Positions 1-11,897 of a stretch of 64,000 nt of DNA are shown one piece after another (the first letter of the stretch is position 1; every line of letters begins with the position of its first letter). Source of the DNA: Penelope pileata (taxonomy: Eukaryota; Chordata; Aves; Galliformes; Cracidae); contig WBMW01000471.1 of the NCBI GenBank assembly GCA_013396635.1, positions 1,595,096 through 1,659,095 on the forward strand. The letters are read 5' to 3'. The translations under genes and the position numbers were made by a program. The notes beneath the pieces are model-generated. The model saw only the letters and a program-made list of their open reading frames with translations. It was not told the origin of the DNA and did no database searches.

Positions 1-1355
1 AAAAAGTGAAGTCTGCGGAGTCCAGGGCCATCCATCTTTTAAATCTTGCTTTTATAGCATTATTATGTGAGACAGTCTCATAAAAAGCTCTCTGTAGATG
101 TTATTACATTGCATTGTGGCTTTGGAGAGTGAGCTGAAGAAGCTGTGAGTTTGTGCAACAGCACATGTTAGCATGAGTTATAGCATGTCAGGGGCCCCGT
201 GTTAACGATCAGAGAACCTATTCAGCTCCTTTAAGGTTAATCAACTCGGCATTTGTGTCAGGTGTAATGTCTAATTAAAATGATGGAAGGGGTGTGAATG
301 CCTCCTGGCAGAGGAGGGAAATGGCACAAAGAGGCAGCGTCAGTGCCATATTGGTTTGGAAAATCAATAAGAAGAGCTCATTTTATCCCAGTGTATCTCT
401 GCATTTGCCATTCAGTGGCTCATTTGAAAAGGTGCCAACTGGCTGCCTGGGAGCCTGGAAACTGCATCGTTTGGAAACACTTAAAGACGGTGCCGGTGGG
501 GAAGGGAGAGGGTGTTGCTGAAGGCCACCTCTTGGGAGGGGAGCCAGTGCCCAAGGGTCCTGCAAGGTGAGGGCTGGCTGGGCCATGGGAAGCTTGGTGC
601 AGAGAGATGCTGCTGGAGGAGGAAGGAGTGGAGAAAGAAGAAGCACCATGGAAAGGGAAGGGATGCAGACCCAAAAGCTGGAAAGCCAAGGTTGCCTGGG
701 CTGCATTAAGCAGGCTTTCTGAAGAGGAGCGTGGAATGCCAATGTGAAAGTGTAGAGGGAAAAAGCCATCCTGGGCATTTCTGGACTCGCACAGCATCCT
801 GCATGTAGTGTAGGTGCTGGTGGAAGGGAACAAACAACCGGGTCTAGACTGAGAATGGAAAAAACTGATTAAGCTAAAATTGGAATGCCATTTTTAATTG
901 GTTAATGTTTTTGGTGATGGAAAAGTAACTTTCAGGCAAACTGAAACAGAATGAAGAAAGGTTGTGATTTTGTTTTTCTATGTTTTTGTGTGTGCGAAAA
1001 CTTGGGAACAGGAGAAAATGACATACATGTTGTCTTCAGTTTTGCCTTTCTTAAAAGAGTAATTGTGTAAAATACCATAAAAATAGTTTAAGTTTCCTGA
1101 GAAATCATTTCTGAGAAGTTGTACCCATTTTTCAGGAGAGCTCTTCCCTTGGTGGCTGTGCAGCCAGCTGGACAGACATCATCCAAGGAGCTGCATGAGA
1201 TGCGTTAAAGCTGTGGATAAATCAATAATTTTCCATCTATGCAGTTACACTTCTCTGCAAATATAAACATTTGCACATTTGCTCATTATCACCACACACA
1301 GTTTCATCTCCACTGAATTTTTAATGAGCAGGAATGATAATTTATTCACTAGCTC
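1..1355. other. Non-coding stretch, no gene recognised
   Basis: No exon, RNA gene or transposon is recognisable here. Open frames at 294-833 overlap on both strands and in several frames, which indicates a stop-poor GC/purine-rich patch and not coding. Bases 180-290 are AT-rich with TTAAC, TAATTAAA and GTTAATC motifs of homeodomain/HNF1-like type. That sub-segment could be regulatory, but the motifs are too common to prove it. Confidence 0.6.
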
Positions 1356-1372
1356 TTTTTTTTTTTTTTTTT
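1356..1372 (+). repeat. Poly(T) run, 17 nt
   Basis: An uninterrupted homopolymer of 17 T. There is no adjacent retrocopy or target-site duplication that would mark it as the tail of a minus-strand retroposed insert. It is read as a simple mononucleotide microsatellite. Confidence 0.9.
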
Positions 1373-2329
1373 AGAAAAATGATGTCTTTTCTTAATGATT
1401 TTACTCCTCCTTGATTTAGTTAGCTTGCTGCTTTCCTCCAGCCTGTATCTTTAGTGCAGCATGCAAGGGTTCAGATACACTGTGCCTACATTTAAACACC
1501 TCTAAACCCCTTATTTGTGAAGCACAGTCAGCATCAGGGAGGCAATGAAGAAAGACAAGGTCCTCGAGGTAGCAATTTAGGTCTTACAAGGGCTGAGCTG
1601 TCCTCTGACAGCCTGCTGGCTCCGTTTTGATGGACACATGCAATATTGTGCTCTCAGTTCTGTTGTTTGACAGAGGTGGGAGAAGTGCAGGTCTGGGGTG
1701 AGGGTTTAAGAAGCAGTGCTCAGGTGACTTGGTAGCACAGTTTTCACCTTGCCTTTGAGTCCCACACTAAGAGCTCAAATTTTCTTCTCTCTCCTTCCCC
1801 AAACAAGGCCAAAAGTCATCGCTTGGATGACTTATATTTATAGGCAATAAATACATGCCAATATCTGTTTTCTGCAGGCCAGAGGAGGAAAAGGAAGGAT
1901 TGTAGCAATACATCTGCTGGGCATCGAGTTTGGCAACATGGTCAGTAATTAGCCTCTGGAGTGATGCTCGGCTGCATCTGAGCCATCAGGCATTAACAGC
2001 ACTTCAGTTTCATCAGCGACGTGGGTCCAGAGTCCAAGAGTGCTCCTTCTTTAGCAGAGGATTGGATTTTCTGGTCTCATGCTGTTCTGCACTTAGTTGT
2101 GTGTCCCCAGCACTCAGGCCAATTTGCATTAGTGTCTGGGGGGTGCTGCCAATTAGCTCCTTCTCACATTGTACAAAATATGTCATACCTGCATCCCGGT
2201 GCAAAGTAGCAATCAGTTCAGTAGGACACTGTCCCCAGGTGGCTCAGTGCAAAAATGTAGAGATAACAAAAAATTAAATGACATTTGTAGCTCTGAAATC
2301 TCAGATTGGGAAGGAGATGTTCTGGGATT
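1373..2329. other. Non-coding stretch, nothing distinctive
   Basis: Ordinary mixed-composition DNA. A 115-codon frame at 1930-2277 overlaps frames on both strands (2013-2209), has no recognisable domain, and is short enough to be chance. No repeat family was recognised. Confidence 0.6.
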
Positions 2330-2640
2330 ATCCTGACTTACGACCTTTAAGTGCTCTATGCAATGACAGAATCACTCCCTGAAAGCTCTTTAAGCAGAAA
2401 TTAATTTATGCCTGACAGTGATTAAAGGAGAAAGTGAGTGGAGATGGAAATTAGCAAATCCATCTCTATTGCTGAGATCCCATTATGATTATAAGAAGAG
2501 GGGAAAATCAGCATTATGGGTGTCAGCTGCAATCTGGTGCATTCATTTAGCAGCCCGTCCTACCTGGGAATTGTCCTTGTGCGGATGGATATCCCTGTCA
2601 CGCTGCCTTGGCCTGAGATGAATCAATTGTCTAGGTGGTG
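2330..2640. promoter_or_regulatory. Candidate conserved non-coding element
   Basis: A block with recurring short AT motifs (ATTAATTTATG, GTGATTAAAGG, AATTAGCAAAT, TTATGATTATAAG, TTCATTTAGC, GATGAATCAATTG) in otherwise complex, non-repetitive sequence. This texture is common in avian developmental enhancers. Nothing here proves conservation or activity; the call rests on motif density only. Confidence 0.22.
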
Positions 2641-5339
2641 GAACAGAGACGGAAGCCATTCAGCATGGAATTAGCTCCCAGTTGGAGTTTAATGCAAGAA
2701 GCTGGGGCAGGGTCCATCAAATAAAGTCAGATGGGAAAACTGATGCCGGAAACTTCTCGTAAAGAGATGTTTTTGGAAATGACGTGAGCACAGAGATGGA
2801 GCTGCATTATTGTGGCCAGGTAGAAGGATGCCCATGGGACAATCTTGTTTTTGAGATATGGATCAGACCTTGAAGACAGAGCCTGCTCTTCATTTGACCA
2901 TCACGGTAAAATATTTTTCTTGATGTTTCAAGAACAGATTATAGCAGTTAGGACAGTAAGTGAATTTGCTTACAAAGAAAAGTTGGGCAAAATTTCAAAT
3001 GCTTGAAACTTTCAACCCAGTTTGTAGTGCATATGTCTCATCAAAGAAATCTCTAGTCCACTGAAAAGGAAGAGTGCTATTGACCTGAAAGATATGAAAA
3101 TCTCCACTACAGAAGACACTTAAGTGCTGACACAAACGTGATCCTGTTCTTTTTTCTGAGGATAAATGGAACCATCTTGTTGAAAAAGGTTTTAGTAATT
3201 CTCTCTGAAAAATACAAGAAGCAGCATTGTAAGAAAAGTATTTATAAATACACAGCTTTCACCAGTAGGCATGATTATTACATGCATCAAGTGCAACTGA
3301 GAGGTGAAAAGAAGAGCTTTGATTCTTAGGAACAAATACCTGAATTGCACCATTGGTGCTCAGGGAGGTTCACTTGCTTTGATATCACAACTAACCTGCT
3401 AATTTTGAACAATGAACAGATATCCCAAAACTATTGGCAAAAACACACAATGGTATACGATGGAAATGGATTTTGCATTTAGCTGAAGGCTTGTTTGCCT
3501 TCAGCAAAAACAACAGAAAAAAAAGGATGAGGGAGTACCCTTTTCCTTTTCTGCTGTTCTTCCACAGCACACCAAGTGTTTGAACAGCTTTTTTTCCTTG
3601 TGAAAGTATTGTTTGAGTTGTGGAAGACCTGGAAGGTACAATGAAGCCCTTTAGGAAGGGCCACAAGACCCATTGCCCAGCATCTTCATGCCTCCAGCTT
3701 GTGCTCACTGGTACTGCTGTTCACGTGAACTTTGTTGTGGACTTTGATTCCCAGTTGTGAACCAGAGTCTCATTAGAAAAGATCTAGTTAACAAAGCAAT
3801 AAAGGTCTCAGACCTATTCAGCATCTTCATGCGCTTGCAAATATTTCTCCCATCTCCAGAAGGAACCATAAAATCAACACTAGTTAAAGTAATACACTTC
3901 AGTGTGTAATACTCCAGACATTGGAAGGCCAATTCCTCTTTCAGACACAGGTGCCAAGATGCCTGATTAAAACACTTTCTTCCATCCCCTCTTAAGATCC
4001 ACGGTTTGGAAAGATGCCTCAGCACATCTCCAGCAGAGATTTATCCTCCTGCTCTATTCAAGGAAACAAAGTGACTTCAGCTTCCTTGTTTAACGAAATA
4101 AAATCAGACACAAACCCAACCTGGCAGGATAAAAATATCTGTATGTATAAAGAGAGAGGTTCTTCTGCTTTAGAGCAGGAATATGAAATTATGTTGTAAA
4201 TTAAATTACAGAAAGGGAGAATAATATGAACTGAAAAAAAGATTAGTTCCAAGACTGAGTTTCAATCATTGGCTTTCCTGGTTTTTTCTGGGCCTGCGAG
4301 TCAGCCTGAGCTGCCCTCAGACAGACATGGGCCGGGCTAATTAACCTCTCCCTTCTTCTATAATGAATAAGGCTAACGAAGAGGAGCAGCAAAACAGAGT
4401 GAGAGTGAGGGGGGAAGAAATCTGCTGGAAGCTGAAGCCAGAGAGGGCAAGGAGCAGGATCAGCAGGCAGGGTTGCAGGAGGGTGCTAGGAGCCTGCCCA
4501 GAGCCCTCAGAGCTGGGTCGTGGGGATGGGGATGCTGAAGGCTTGATGCTGTGCTGGGTGGGAGGAAAGGGAGAACATGTGGCATCCAGATGAGGTGATT
4601 AACTCAGAATTGATAGGGAAGGAGCTGATCAAATTAATTGTTTGTATGGAGGAAGGTTAGCCCAATGCATTTATAGAGGAGGAGGCAGGCATTGAGGGCA
4701 CTGTATGGCTCAGCCTCTGTGGCCCCTATGGCATCTGCTGCTGCACGGGGAGGGGGCAAGGGGTGCCCAGAGAACCTCCATGCAGGCATGGAAGCATAAA
4801 CAGATTAATTCTTTGGAGGTCTGTCTCATTTCTTTTAAACGCACGTTTGATTCAGTTGGACTTGAATTTCCCTGCAGAACGAAGGGACTCTTGTGAGTGC
4901 TGCTGGGAGAGGGCTGCGGGAGGTCTAACAGAAATACCTGATTTTCAAGGAAGCTGAACACCTCGGCTGAGCTTTTAGCACCTAGTATGCTTTAGAAACC
5001 AGGCCAAGCTCTTTCCTATTGGGGCTGCCAGAATGGAAAGAGGAAGCAACAAGCAGATGACACTTGGTGGCGTTCACTGGGGCACGTCCAGCTCCCAGGC
5101 TGGGAGCACCAGCACCAAGGTCAGCGATGGAGCAAGGTACCGATGGGACAAGAGTCACAGCAAGGAGCAGGGCTGTGAAAAGCTGAGTGCTCCGTCTGCA
5201 TTTGTTGTTATTCCAAGGAGGAAGAAAAAATATTACTATTTTTCAACGGATTCTGTGCTGCCGAACATCCTGCGTTTGCTCCAGGCAGCAGGACCTGCAT
5301 GGGGCTGCAGTGTGGCAGAGGGAAGGTGGAGATCTTGGA
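2641..5339. other. Non-coding stretch, no gene recognised
   Basis: Frames here are at most 129 codons (5033-5422) and run into the following CR1 fragment, so they are not genes. The segment 4200-4400 contains several TAATTA-like and AATTAAATT motifs. No tandem repeat, RNA gene or promoter was recognised. Confidence 0.55.
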
Positions 5340-5440
5340 CACAGGGTTTGGGTTTAGGTAGTGCTGTGTGGAGCCAGGAGTTGGACTCAGTGATCTGCGT
5401 GGTCCCTTCCAACTCAGGATAGTCTGTGATTCCATTCTAT
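5340..5440 (+). mobile_element. CR1 LINE 3' tail, 5'-truncated
   Basis: The stretch ending in GTCCCTTCCAACTCAGGATA followed by degenerate TCTGTGATTCCATTCTAT is the hallmark 3' end of a chicken-type CR1 non-LTR retrotransposon in plus orientation. Only about 100 bp of the 3' untranslated end remains; no reverse transcriptase sequence is present. Severe 5' truncation and absence of a poly(A) tail are normal for this family. The left boundary is approximate. Confidence 0.9.
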
Positions 5441-8424
5441 AGCTCCGCTTGTAACCAGTCCTGATTCCCTTCCATCCCTCTGCTAGCAGGGAGGAAGGAA
5501 AGTTTCCCCTCAGCTAGTGCTGAGCCTTTACCCCTCATTCTTTCTTCCAGTCCTCGGTGCAGGCTGATGTCTGTCCAGGAGCTGGAGCATCCGCTGCGTT
5601 CCCTCAGTGCTCCTGGCTGGGGGCAGCAGTAGGACAGGGCAGGAGGAACCCAAGGGAGAGTGGTGTGACGACAGCTTCGTCCCCAGGGATGTGTCACAGA
5701 AAGGGGCTGGCATCCAGAAGAGCGAAATGAAGGAAATAAATAAAGGAGGCACAGCGCGTCCTACAAACAAGAACATGTGTCTGCATTTATTAACATTTCC
5801 AACACGGATAATTCTCAGCAAAGTGCTCCTGCCTACACGAAGCCCAGGCGTGTTGCAGGAAACCTCTCGTTAAGTTCCATACAAGCCATCTTTTTAGCAC
5901 GTTCTCCAGGGGAATCTTCAAACAGATTCTATAATTTCACTGATAAATGGCTCTTTTGCAAAACACTATTTACATTCCAGCGTCAGAGAGGCTGGCGACT
6001 TCTCTTCCCCCCACCCTTTCAACGTCTCCTCCCAGCGCCTTTGGGGAGGGCTCTCACCCACTCTGCGAAGGAAATAAAATGAGGAGAAAGCGAATGGGCT
6101 GGATTTCTCTGGGAAGAAATGCAGCTGTAGGAGTACAGCAGCAATGTTATAGCTAGGATCTCTCTGGATGCTTCTGGAAAGAGGGAGACGGTGGTCCTGG
6201 AGACAAATCTGGGCATTAGGATGCAGAGGATGTGTTTGTTTTTTCCTTGGCATTGCCATGGGTTCTCTGGGTGGCCTCAGGCAGCCCTCTTAATCTCTTT
6301 GGGGTCCTGCTTCCATCGGTACGCATGGGATGAACACAGTGACTTTATTCCATTTGTTTGTCGTGCCTGTTTTGATTACAGATCCCTGGGGGCAAGGATT
6401 GTCTCTCATTAAACAAAGCAGCCTGTACACAGGGATCCCAGCTTTGGTATGGCCTCTAGGCATGCAGAACAGCAAAACAACATCTGACAGCCAGTCTAGA
6501 CAGGAAAATAATGTGCCAGAGAAACACTGTTTGGTCACTGCTTCCCCGTTTCTTTATTGCTAAGCCGGGGCTTTTTGTTTTCACTGGTCGCTTGCCCTCT
6601 CTGCTGAGCAGCATTTGGGAGGGTCAGGGCTCAGGATTATTTCCATCTTTAGCCATCTGCCTGGAAAAAGGGATAAAAATGCATCCTGGCAGTTCCTCCT
6701 GCTCATTCACTTCCCAACAACAGTTTCAGGACTGCGAGGGGCACCCCAGGTCCCCTGGTCGCACTGAGGTGTAGCTGAGCCCTCAAAAAGAGACTGAAGT
6801 GATGAACAGGGTAGAAATGCATAGACCACTGTATGCTGGTTTTTGTGGGATGCCTCCAAGTTTGTTTGCCAACATCAATTGATTCTCTCTGTGCTCCCAT
6901 GGCACCAGTGTACATGGTTTACAGGTAGATTCATTCTGCAGTCTGAGGACACCTCACGAGTTCACAACCACCAGCATCTTCTCCCAATGTCTTCTAGTTT
7001 TGGTTTCAAATTGGCATTTACAGGCACGTGAAATGAGCTCCATTTCCCAGCTAATGCTCTGGAGGTGAATCAGTGCACCAGAAGAAATCCATTTGCTGCT
7101 TGCTCCTTTTCCAGAAAGAGGGAAGGCCAGGTGTCAGCTGTTCCCAGCCAGGCTTCAGCACCAATTTTTAACACTTCATCCAATCTGAGAGCATCTCAAC
7201 TGTTTCGTCTTAGCAGCTCCTCTCCTTCACATTATTACTGTTTTTAAACCATGTGGGGACAACACATCTTCCCCACACCAAAGGGAAGACAGCGCTTACG
7301 GGAGGAGAAAACACCAAGTTCCTGAGGATGGCATCACGTCCCCGGCAGAAAGTTGGTTTATTTTTAAAACTGGTTCCTAAGGAAACCAAGTTTCCACCGT
7401 CATGTTCTCTGTCTCTTCGTCTGTCAGTCCTTCCCAAGCAACTTTTATACAAATTAGGCAGTTTTACATGGTAGGAAAGGGAAGTTAGGAAATTGCAGCC
7501 CATTTGCAGTGCAGTTGATGGAGGTCAGCAGCTCCCAGCTCTGCCCAGCTGCTGTTAGCTGATCTCCATCAGTGCGGAAAAGTGAAGGGGACCTGGGGCT
7601 GTTTGGAGCCAGTGGTGGGGAACCTGGGTGGGTCACAAAGGCACTTAAAATCCTCACCAAGATTTGTGCTCAGATGCCATAGCTTCTGTGTTTTTCCCAC
7701 GCGCTGAGCTCTGCATGGGGCTGAGCTCTTTCTCACAAGACGATCCCGTTACACCGAGGCTTCGCAGCATGTGTCATCCTGAGAAAGTTTCCAGCCAAGG
7801 GCCTTTGTGAGGGTAGCAAATCACTCCTAGCTGGAGAGAAACCAGCTCAAAAAGAGGAATTCAAACCTTTTCTTCCAAAACAAGAGCTTTCAGCCCAGTT
7901 CCATGTCATGAAATACAATGGAAGTGTTTAGCTTTAGTTCCAGTGCAAAGAAACGCCAGGTGCTTGGTGCCCTGAAAGGAGCCATGAAATTGCATCCGTG
8001 TTCTCTGGATGTCTTTGCTGAGCAGAGCAGAGGGAGGAGAGCAAGCAGGACCTGGGGCCGGTGCCAGGGAGAGATGGGAGGCGATGGATGAAGGACAGGG
8101 CTGTCCAGCTGCACTGGCTGCTAGTGGCATGCTGTGGGTACGCTATGGGTGTGCTATGGGTATTGCTGGGGCAGCCCTGGTACAGAGGAGCCTCATTTGG
8201 ATGTGAAATCAGACCTTGCTCTGCATGGATTCGCCCTCCACACTCACAGCCAGCTCGAGAAGCCTTCACTTTCCTGTCGATTAGTCTCAGTTTGTTGCTT
8301 CCCCAACCACAGTGGAGGGATACGTCAGCCATGAGTGAGCGCGGGACAGCTGTGCTTTTCCCTTTCAGGTCAGCTGCTTGTCCCCAGGGGGAAGAGAAGC
8401 AGGGGGTCATCCTGGCAGGAGCCG
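5441..8424. other. Non-coding stretch, no gene recognised
   Basis: Many short overlapping frames on both strands, none above 160 codons and none with a recognisable domain. At 8131-8165 there is a short degenerate tandem pattern of the form GCTATGGGT repeated three to four times. Otherwise I see no repeat, RNA gene or clear promoter. Confidence 0.55.
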
Positions 8425-8545
8425 GAGCCGATCATTATCTGTTAATGGGGAAGTCAATTAAAAGGCTGCCATTGCAGAACGTTTTCTGATGACTCTAATT
8501 ATCCAATAATTGTATTATCCCATTCAGTGGTGCGACATGGCGCAA
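8425..8545. promoter_or_regulatory. Candidate homeodomain-site-rich regulatory element
   Basis: Within about 120 bp there are closely spaced TAAT/ATTA cores and related motifs: GATCATTATCTGTTAATGG, GTCAATTAAAAGG, CTAATTATCC, AATAATTGTATTATCC. The flanks are clearly more GC-rich, so this is a local island of such sites. Clustering of homeodomain and POU-like cores is typical of developmental enhancers, but function is inferred only. Confidence 0.3.
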
Positions 8546-10178
8546 TATCCACAAAGTGATGTGGGTGCCGTGAGCCTTCACCCCATTGCCCACAGCTGTT
8601 CCTGGCTCTGCGGGCAGCCCCGGGGAGCCCCTGGCACTGGGGGGACAGGCAGTGAGCAGCGGCTGTTCCTCCCCAGATTCCTTCCTCCCTTCTGAAGCCA
8701 TCAGCATTTATGTGAACTGTAGAGCTGCCTGAGTCCTGCCCTTGCTGTGAATGTTTTATTTGTTGTCCTTTGGGTCATTCCTCCACGTTGATAGCAATAG
8801 GAGCAGGAGACAGTTCAAGAGCATCTCTGTCCCACCCTGTGTAGACAACAGCAAAATGATGACCTTCAGAGCCGCTCTCCGGCCACGATGCCGTGCCCTG
8901 AGCCTGCCCAGCCCCTGCCTGGCACCAGCACTGCCATGCTCTCCTGGTGCTGGCAAAGCGGGCAGATCTCTTCCAAGATTGATGAAAAAAGCTTCAGCCA
9001 TCAGGCCTGCTCCAGGTGTGCTTTATGCTTTAACCAAAATTGTGGCCAAGGAAGAAATCAGCTTCACCCTCTCCTTTTTAGCCAACAGTCCAACAACTGC
9101 GGCATCTCCCTGGCACACAGAAGACTGCGTTCAGTTATTACTTTTTCCTGTGGAAAGTCAGGCTAGTCCCTTTCCCTTCTTTCCCCAAGATATCATCCTG
9201 CTAAGGAGTAGCAGCAAGGAGAAGGGTTTTCTTGCTTCTTCAGGAAGAGAAAGAGGAATGAGTTCACACCTCACTGGCCTCAGGGCCCTGTGACACTGCT
9301 TTCTGTGTTCAGCAGCAGCATGGCAATAAGCAAAGAGGGGCACAGGCTGTGCACCCATGGTGACCCAAGAACCTGTTGGAAGCAAAATTCAGTTTTCAGT
9401 TCCTGCTGCAGAGATTATTTTTGATTTTTATATCAAACACTGAGGAAGAAAAGACACGCTCACTGTGGAAGCAGGATGCACCACCGGGACTCAGTGCTCT
9501 GAGCAGAAGGAGGGATGTCCCCAGGCTGCCTGCAGGCTCCAGGCACCACGTTCTGCCCGTTCTGGATCCCACTCCTGGCGGCTATGCATGAGGCCTGAAC
9601 AGCTCACACAGTGTCCCAGGCTGCAGGGCTTGCAGAGTCCCTTTGTCACCACCGAGCCATTAAACCACTTACAACACACAGCTGAAATCTGCCCACAGCA
9701 GCAGTAATAGCACTGCTAACAATAACTGCAGTGCCACCACTTCCATCTCCTGTGGTGATGTTTTGTGAATAATTTCAAAACCTTCAATAAGTATTAAGAA
9801 GTTCTTAAAATGCACAGCAGGAGGATGGTGGGAAGGATCCTGCTTCCACATGTGGAGAATGGGCAGAAGGAATCTGAAACCGGGAGCAGGATGCAGGGCA
9901 GGAGGTGGGATGCAGCAGCTCTGCTTCCCTAGGGGCTCACCCTTTCCCTCATTGTATCTCCCATCCTTTGCTGGCACCACATTTGTACTGGCTGTGGCTG
10001 GCTTTCAGGATGCAAATTTCTATTGTAGTATGGTAAAAGCCGGTGGATTCCCGAGGAATCATCCGCTGTGGGTAACAGGGCTGATGTTAGGCAGATTCTC
10101 GTGGAGGGATTTCAGGAGCTGAGCTACTCTGCAGTGTTGGGGTGTAGAGGAGAGGGAGCTGAAGCAGCCTGGTCACTG
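8546..10178. other. Non-coding, relatively GC-rich stretch
   Basis: A moderately GC-rich segment with frames up to 180 codons (8751-9293). Overlapping open frames in other phases and on the other strand (8756-9001 minus, 8888-9166 plus) argue for composition, not coding. No CR1, LTR or RNA gene was recognised. Confidence 0.55.
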
Positions 10179-10353
10179 TGCCATGCCGTGCCGTGCCATA
10201 CTGTTCTATGCTGTGCCATGCTATATTGTGCCATGCTACACCATGCTGTGCCATGCCATGCTGTGCCATGCTGTTCTATGCCATGCCATGCTGTGTCATG
10301 CTATACCGTGCCATGCCATGCAATACTGTGCCATGCTACCCCATGCCATGCCA
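10179..10353 (+). repeat. Degenerate pentamer array, 35 units of TGCYR
   Basis: Reading from 10179 in steps of five gives 35 consecutive units in perfect register with no indel. Most are TGCCA, TGCTG or TGCTA, with variants such as TACTG, TTCTA and CACCA. Total length is 175 bp. Because the unit is five bases long, all three plus frames read through the array, which creates artificial Cys/Pro/His/Ala-rich open frames (10068-10461). The array is a minisatellite/microsatellite; no coding role is supported. Confidence 0.93.
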
Positions 10354-10435
10354 CCTCTCTGCAGCCTGCCTCTTCCCAGCCAACGATTCCCTTCCAGTGG
10401 CCGCCTCAACCCTAACTTTGTATCTGTTAAACCTC

Positions 10436-10620
10436 AGGTAATTGCTTTTAGATGGGTGTAATTAAGAAGCCATTAGTGTAAAGTTTCATTTCAGTTTATG
10501 CTTTGGTCTCCATTTGAGCAGAGAAATATGAAATTAAGGTATTAGCTCCTTTCAGAGAGATGAGTCATGAGCTAATAAGTTTCAAGAGCTGTTTCTCAGC
10601 TGTAATGATTCTGCTTTTCT
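10436..10620. promoter_or_regulatory. Candidate regulatory element with AP-1 palindrome
   Basis: AT-rich complex sequence directly after the pentamer array, with GTAATTGC, GTGTAATTAAG, AGCCATTAGTG, GAAATTAAGG and GAGCTAATAAG motifs. A perfect 9-bp AP-1 palindrome ATGAGTCAT lies at 10560-10568. Many closely spaced TAAT cores plus one strong AP-1 site suggest an enhancer-like block. No conservation data are available. Confidence 0.3.
10560..10568. promoter_or_regulatory. Consensus AP-1 (TPA-response) site
   Basis: ATGAGTCAT is the symmetric consensus bound by Jun/Fos-type bZIP dimers. It lies inside the AT-rich candidate element. A 9-bp match can occur by chance in a window this size, so occupancy is uncertain. 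Confidence 0.35.
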
Positions 10621-11853
10621 CTTTCCAAATCTTCTTCTTCTCCTCCTAAATTCTTGCTTCTGGAGAATTCATTTTTAACAAAATAAAAGGGGGAGGGCGG
10701 TTTAGTCAGAGATCACTAGCAAGCCAGCAGCTGGAGGGATGCCAGCATTTTCCCATGGAATTTCCCCGCCGCAGCCAGGGACACACACGGTGGCAGCGTG
10801 TGGCAGGGGTGTGATGAGCTGGCACATGGGGAACATGGGATACACAGCACTTGGGGCTTTTGGCCAGGAAGCAGGGAAACCATGAGTGGCCAGAATGTCC
10901 TGGGAGAGACCAGGGAAGGTGGCTGAGCTTTCCAAAGCAGAATATAGAAATAGGGAAGAGGGATGTGGGTTTGTGCAGGGAAACTGAAGGTCGCTGGGGT
11001 CGAGGCCAGCCAAGCCATGGTGAGCAGCAGCTCCAAGGAGTGCCATGCGCCCCATGGCTGCAAGCTGGGCTGATCATGATGGGGTGAACGCTGACCCAAA
11101 CCAACAGGCTGAGCCATGGAGGGTCCTTTCCATTGGCAGCCTGAGCCAGCAGCCAGTATCCCTGCTGCCCTCCTCTCCCTGCAGCCCCAGGCCCTTTCAG
11201 TGCCTCCCTCTCTGCTCTCTGCTTGCTGCTTGCCTTGTCTCAGCTCTCCCCGCAGAGCACCAGCAGGGCACGTCCCTCCATCCAGCTGTGCAGCGCTGCC
11301 CAGATGTGCCCTGCAGACAGCAGCCTGACAGATGTGCCCAGCAAGCACCGTGAGCGTGCAGCCGCAGGGTTTGTACAGCCAAGTTGGTGGCAGTCAGAAT
11401 TGGATGTACAGCTAATCACAACTTAATTAAACTGTTCAGACTCCAAGCGAAGGGTGCTGCATACAAGGAAGGGAGCGAGGAGAGAGGTGTCCTTAGTTTG
11501 AGACTGTGAAATGCTACTGATCATCAATAATGCATGGCAGTAATGTTCCTGTATGAATTGGAAATGCCAGGCAATCAGAGGCCATATGTATTTAGCTTAG
11601 ATCCACATGATGTCCATGTATTTTTAATAACGTGGCATCTTTGAAGTGTGTTTATGAAGCACAGTGTTCCTCTCTGTAGCCATGGAGGAACCAAGCAGCT
11701 CCTGGCTGGCAGAGAGCCCATCCCTGCCCAGGCTGAGCAGCACCTGGGGCAGCAGGAGCTGAGCACCAGGGACATTCCTTCTAACAACGGAGTGGGCTGG
11801 GGATAAGCAGGTGTCAAACCAGCAGGGGAGTGGGAAGCAATGGCTGATTCCTA
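10621..11853. other. GC-rich, stop-poor non-coding stretch
   Basis: From about 10700 to 11400 the minus strand is open in all three frames at once (10702-11055, 10706-11104, 10716-11348; the last is 210 codons). Simultaneous openness in every frame is a composition effect; a real exon normally leaves only one frame open. The predicted peptides lack recognisable domains. No transposon or promoter was recognised. Confidence 0.6.
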
Positions 11854-11897
11854 AATCTATTCTTTATATTAATCTAATCTATTCATTGTATTAATCT
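11854..11897 (+). repeat. Tandem duplication of a 22-bp AT-rich unit
   Basis: Two head-to-tail 22-bp copies, 11854-11875 and 11876-11897, both beginning AATCTATT and ending TATTAATCT, differing at a few central positions. The unit contains TTAATCTA motifs. A partial third copy (AGTCTAATCC) follows. Confidence 0.85.

Noticed and set aside
10068..10461. Three overlapping Cys/Pro/His-rich plus frames
   Set aside because: All three frames are open at once because the TGCYR pentamer contains no stop in any phase; not coding.
10702..11348. Minus-strand frame of 210 codons
   Set aside because: Two other minus frames are open over the same DNA, so lack of stops reflects GC-rich composition. No domain is visible.
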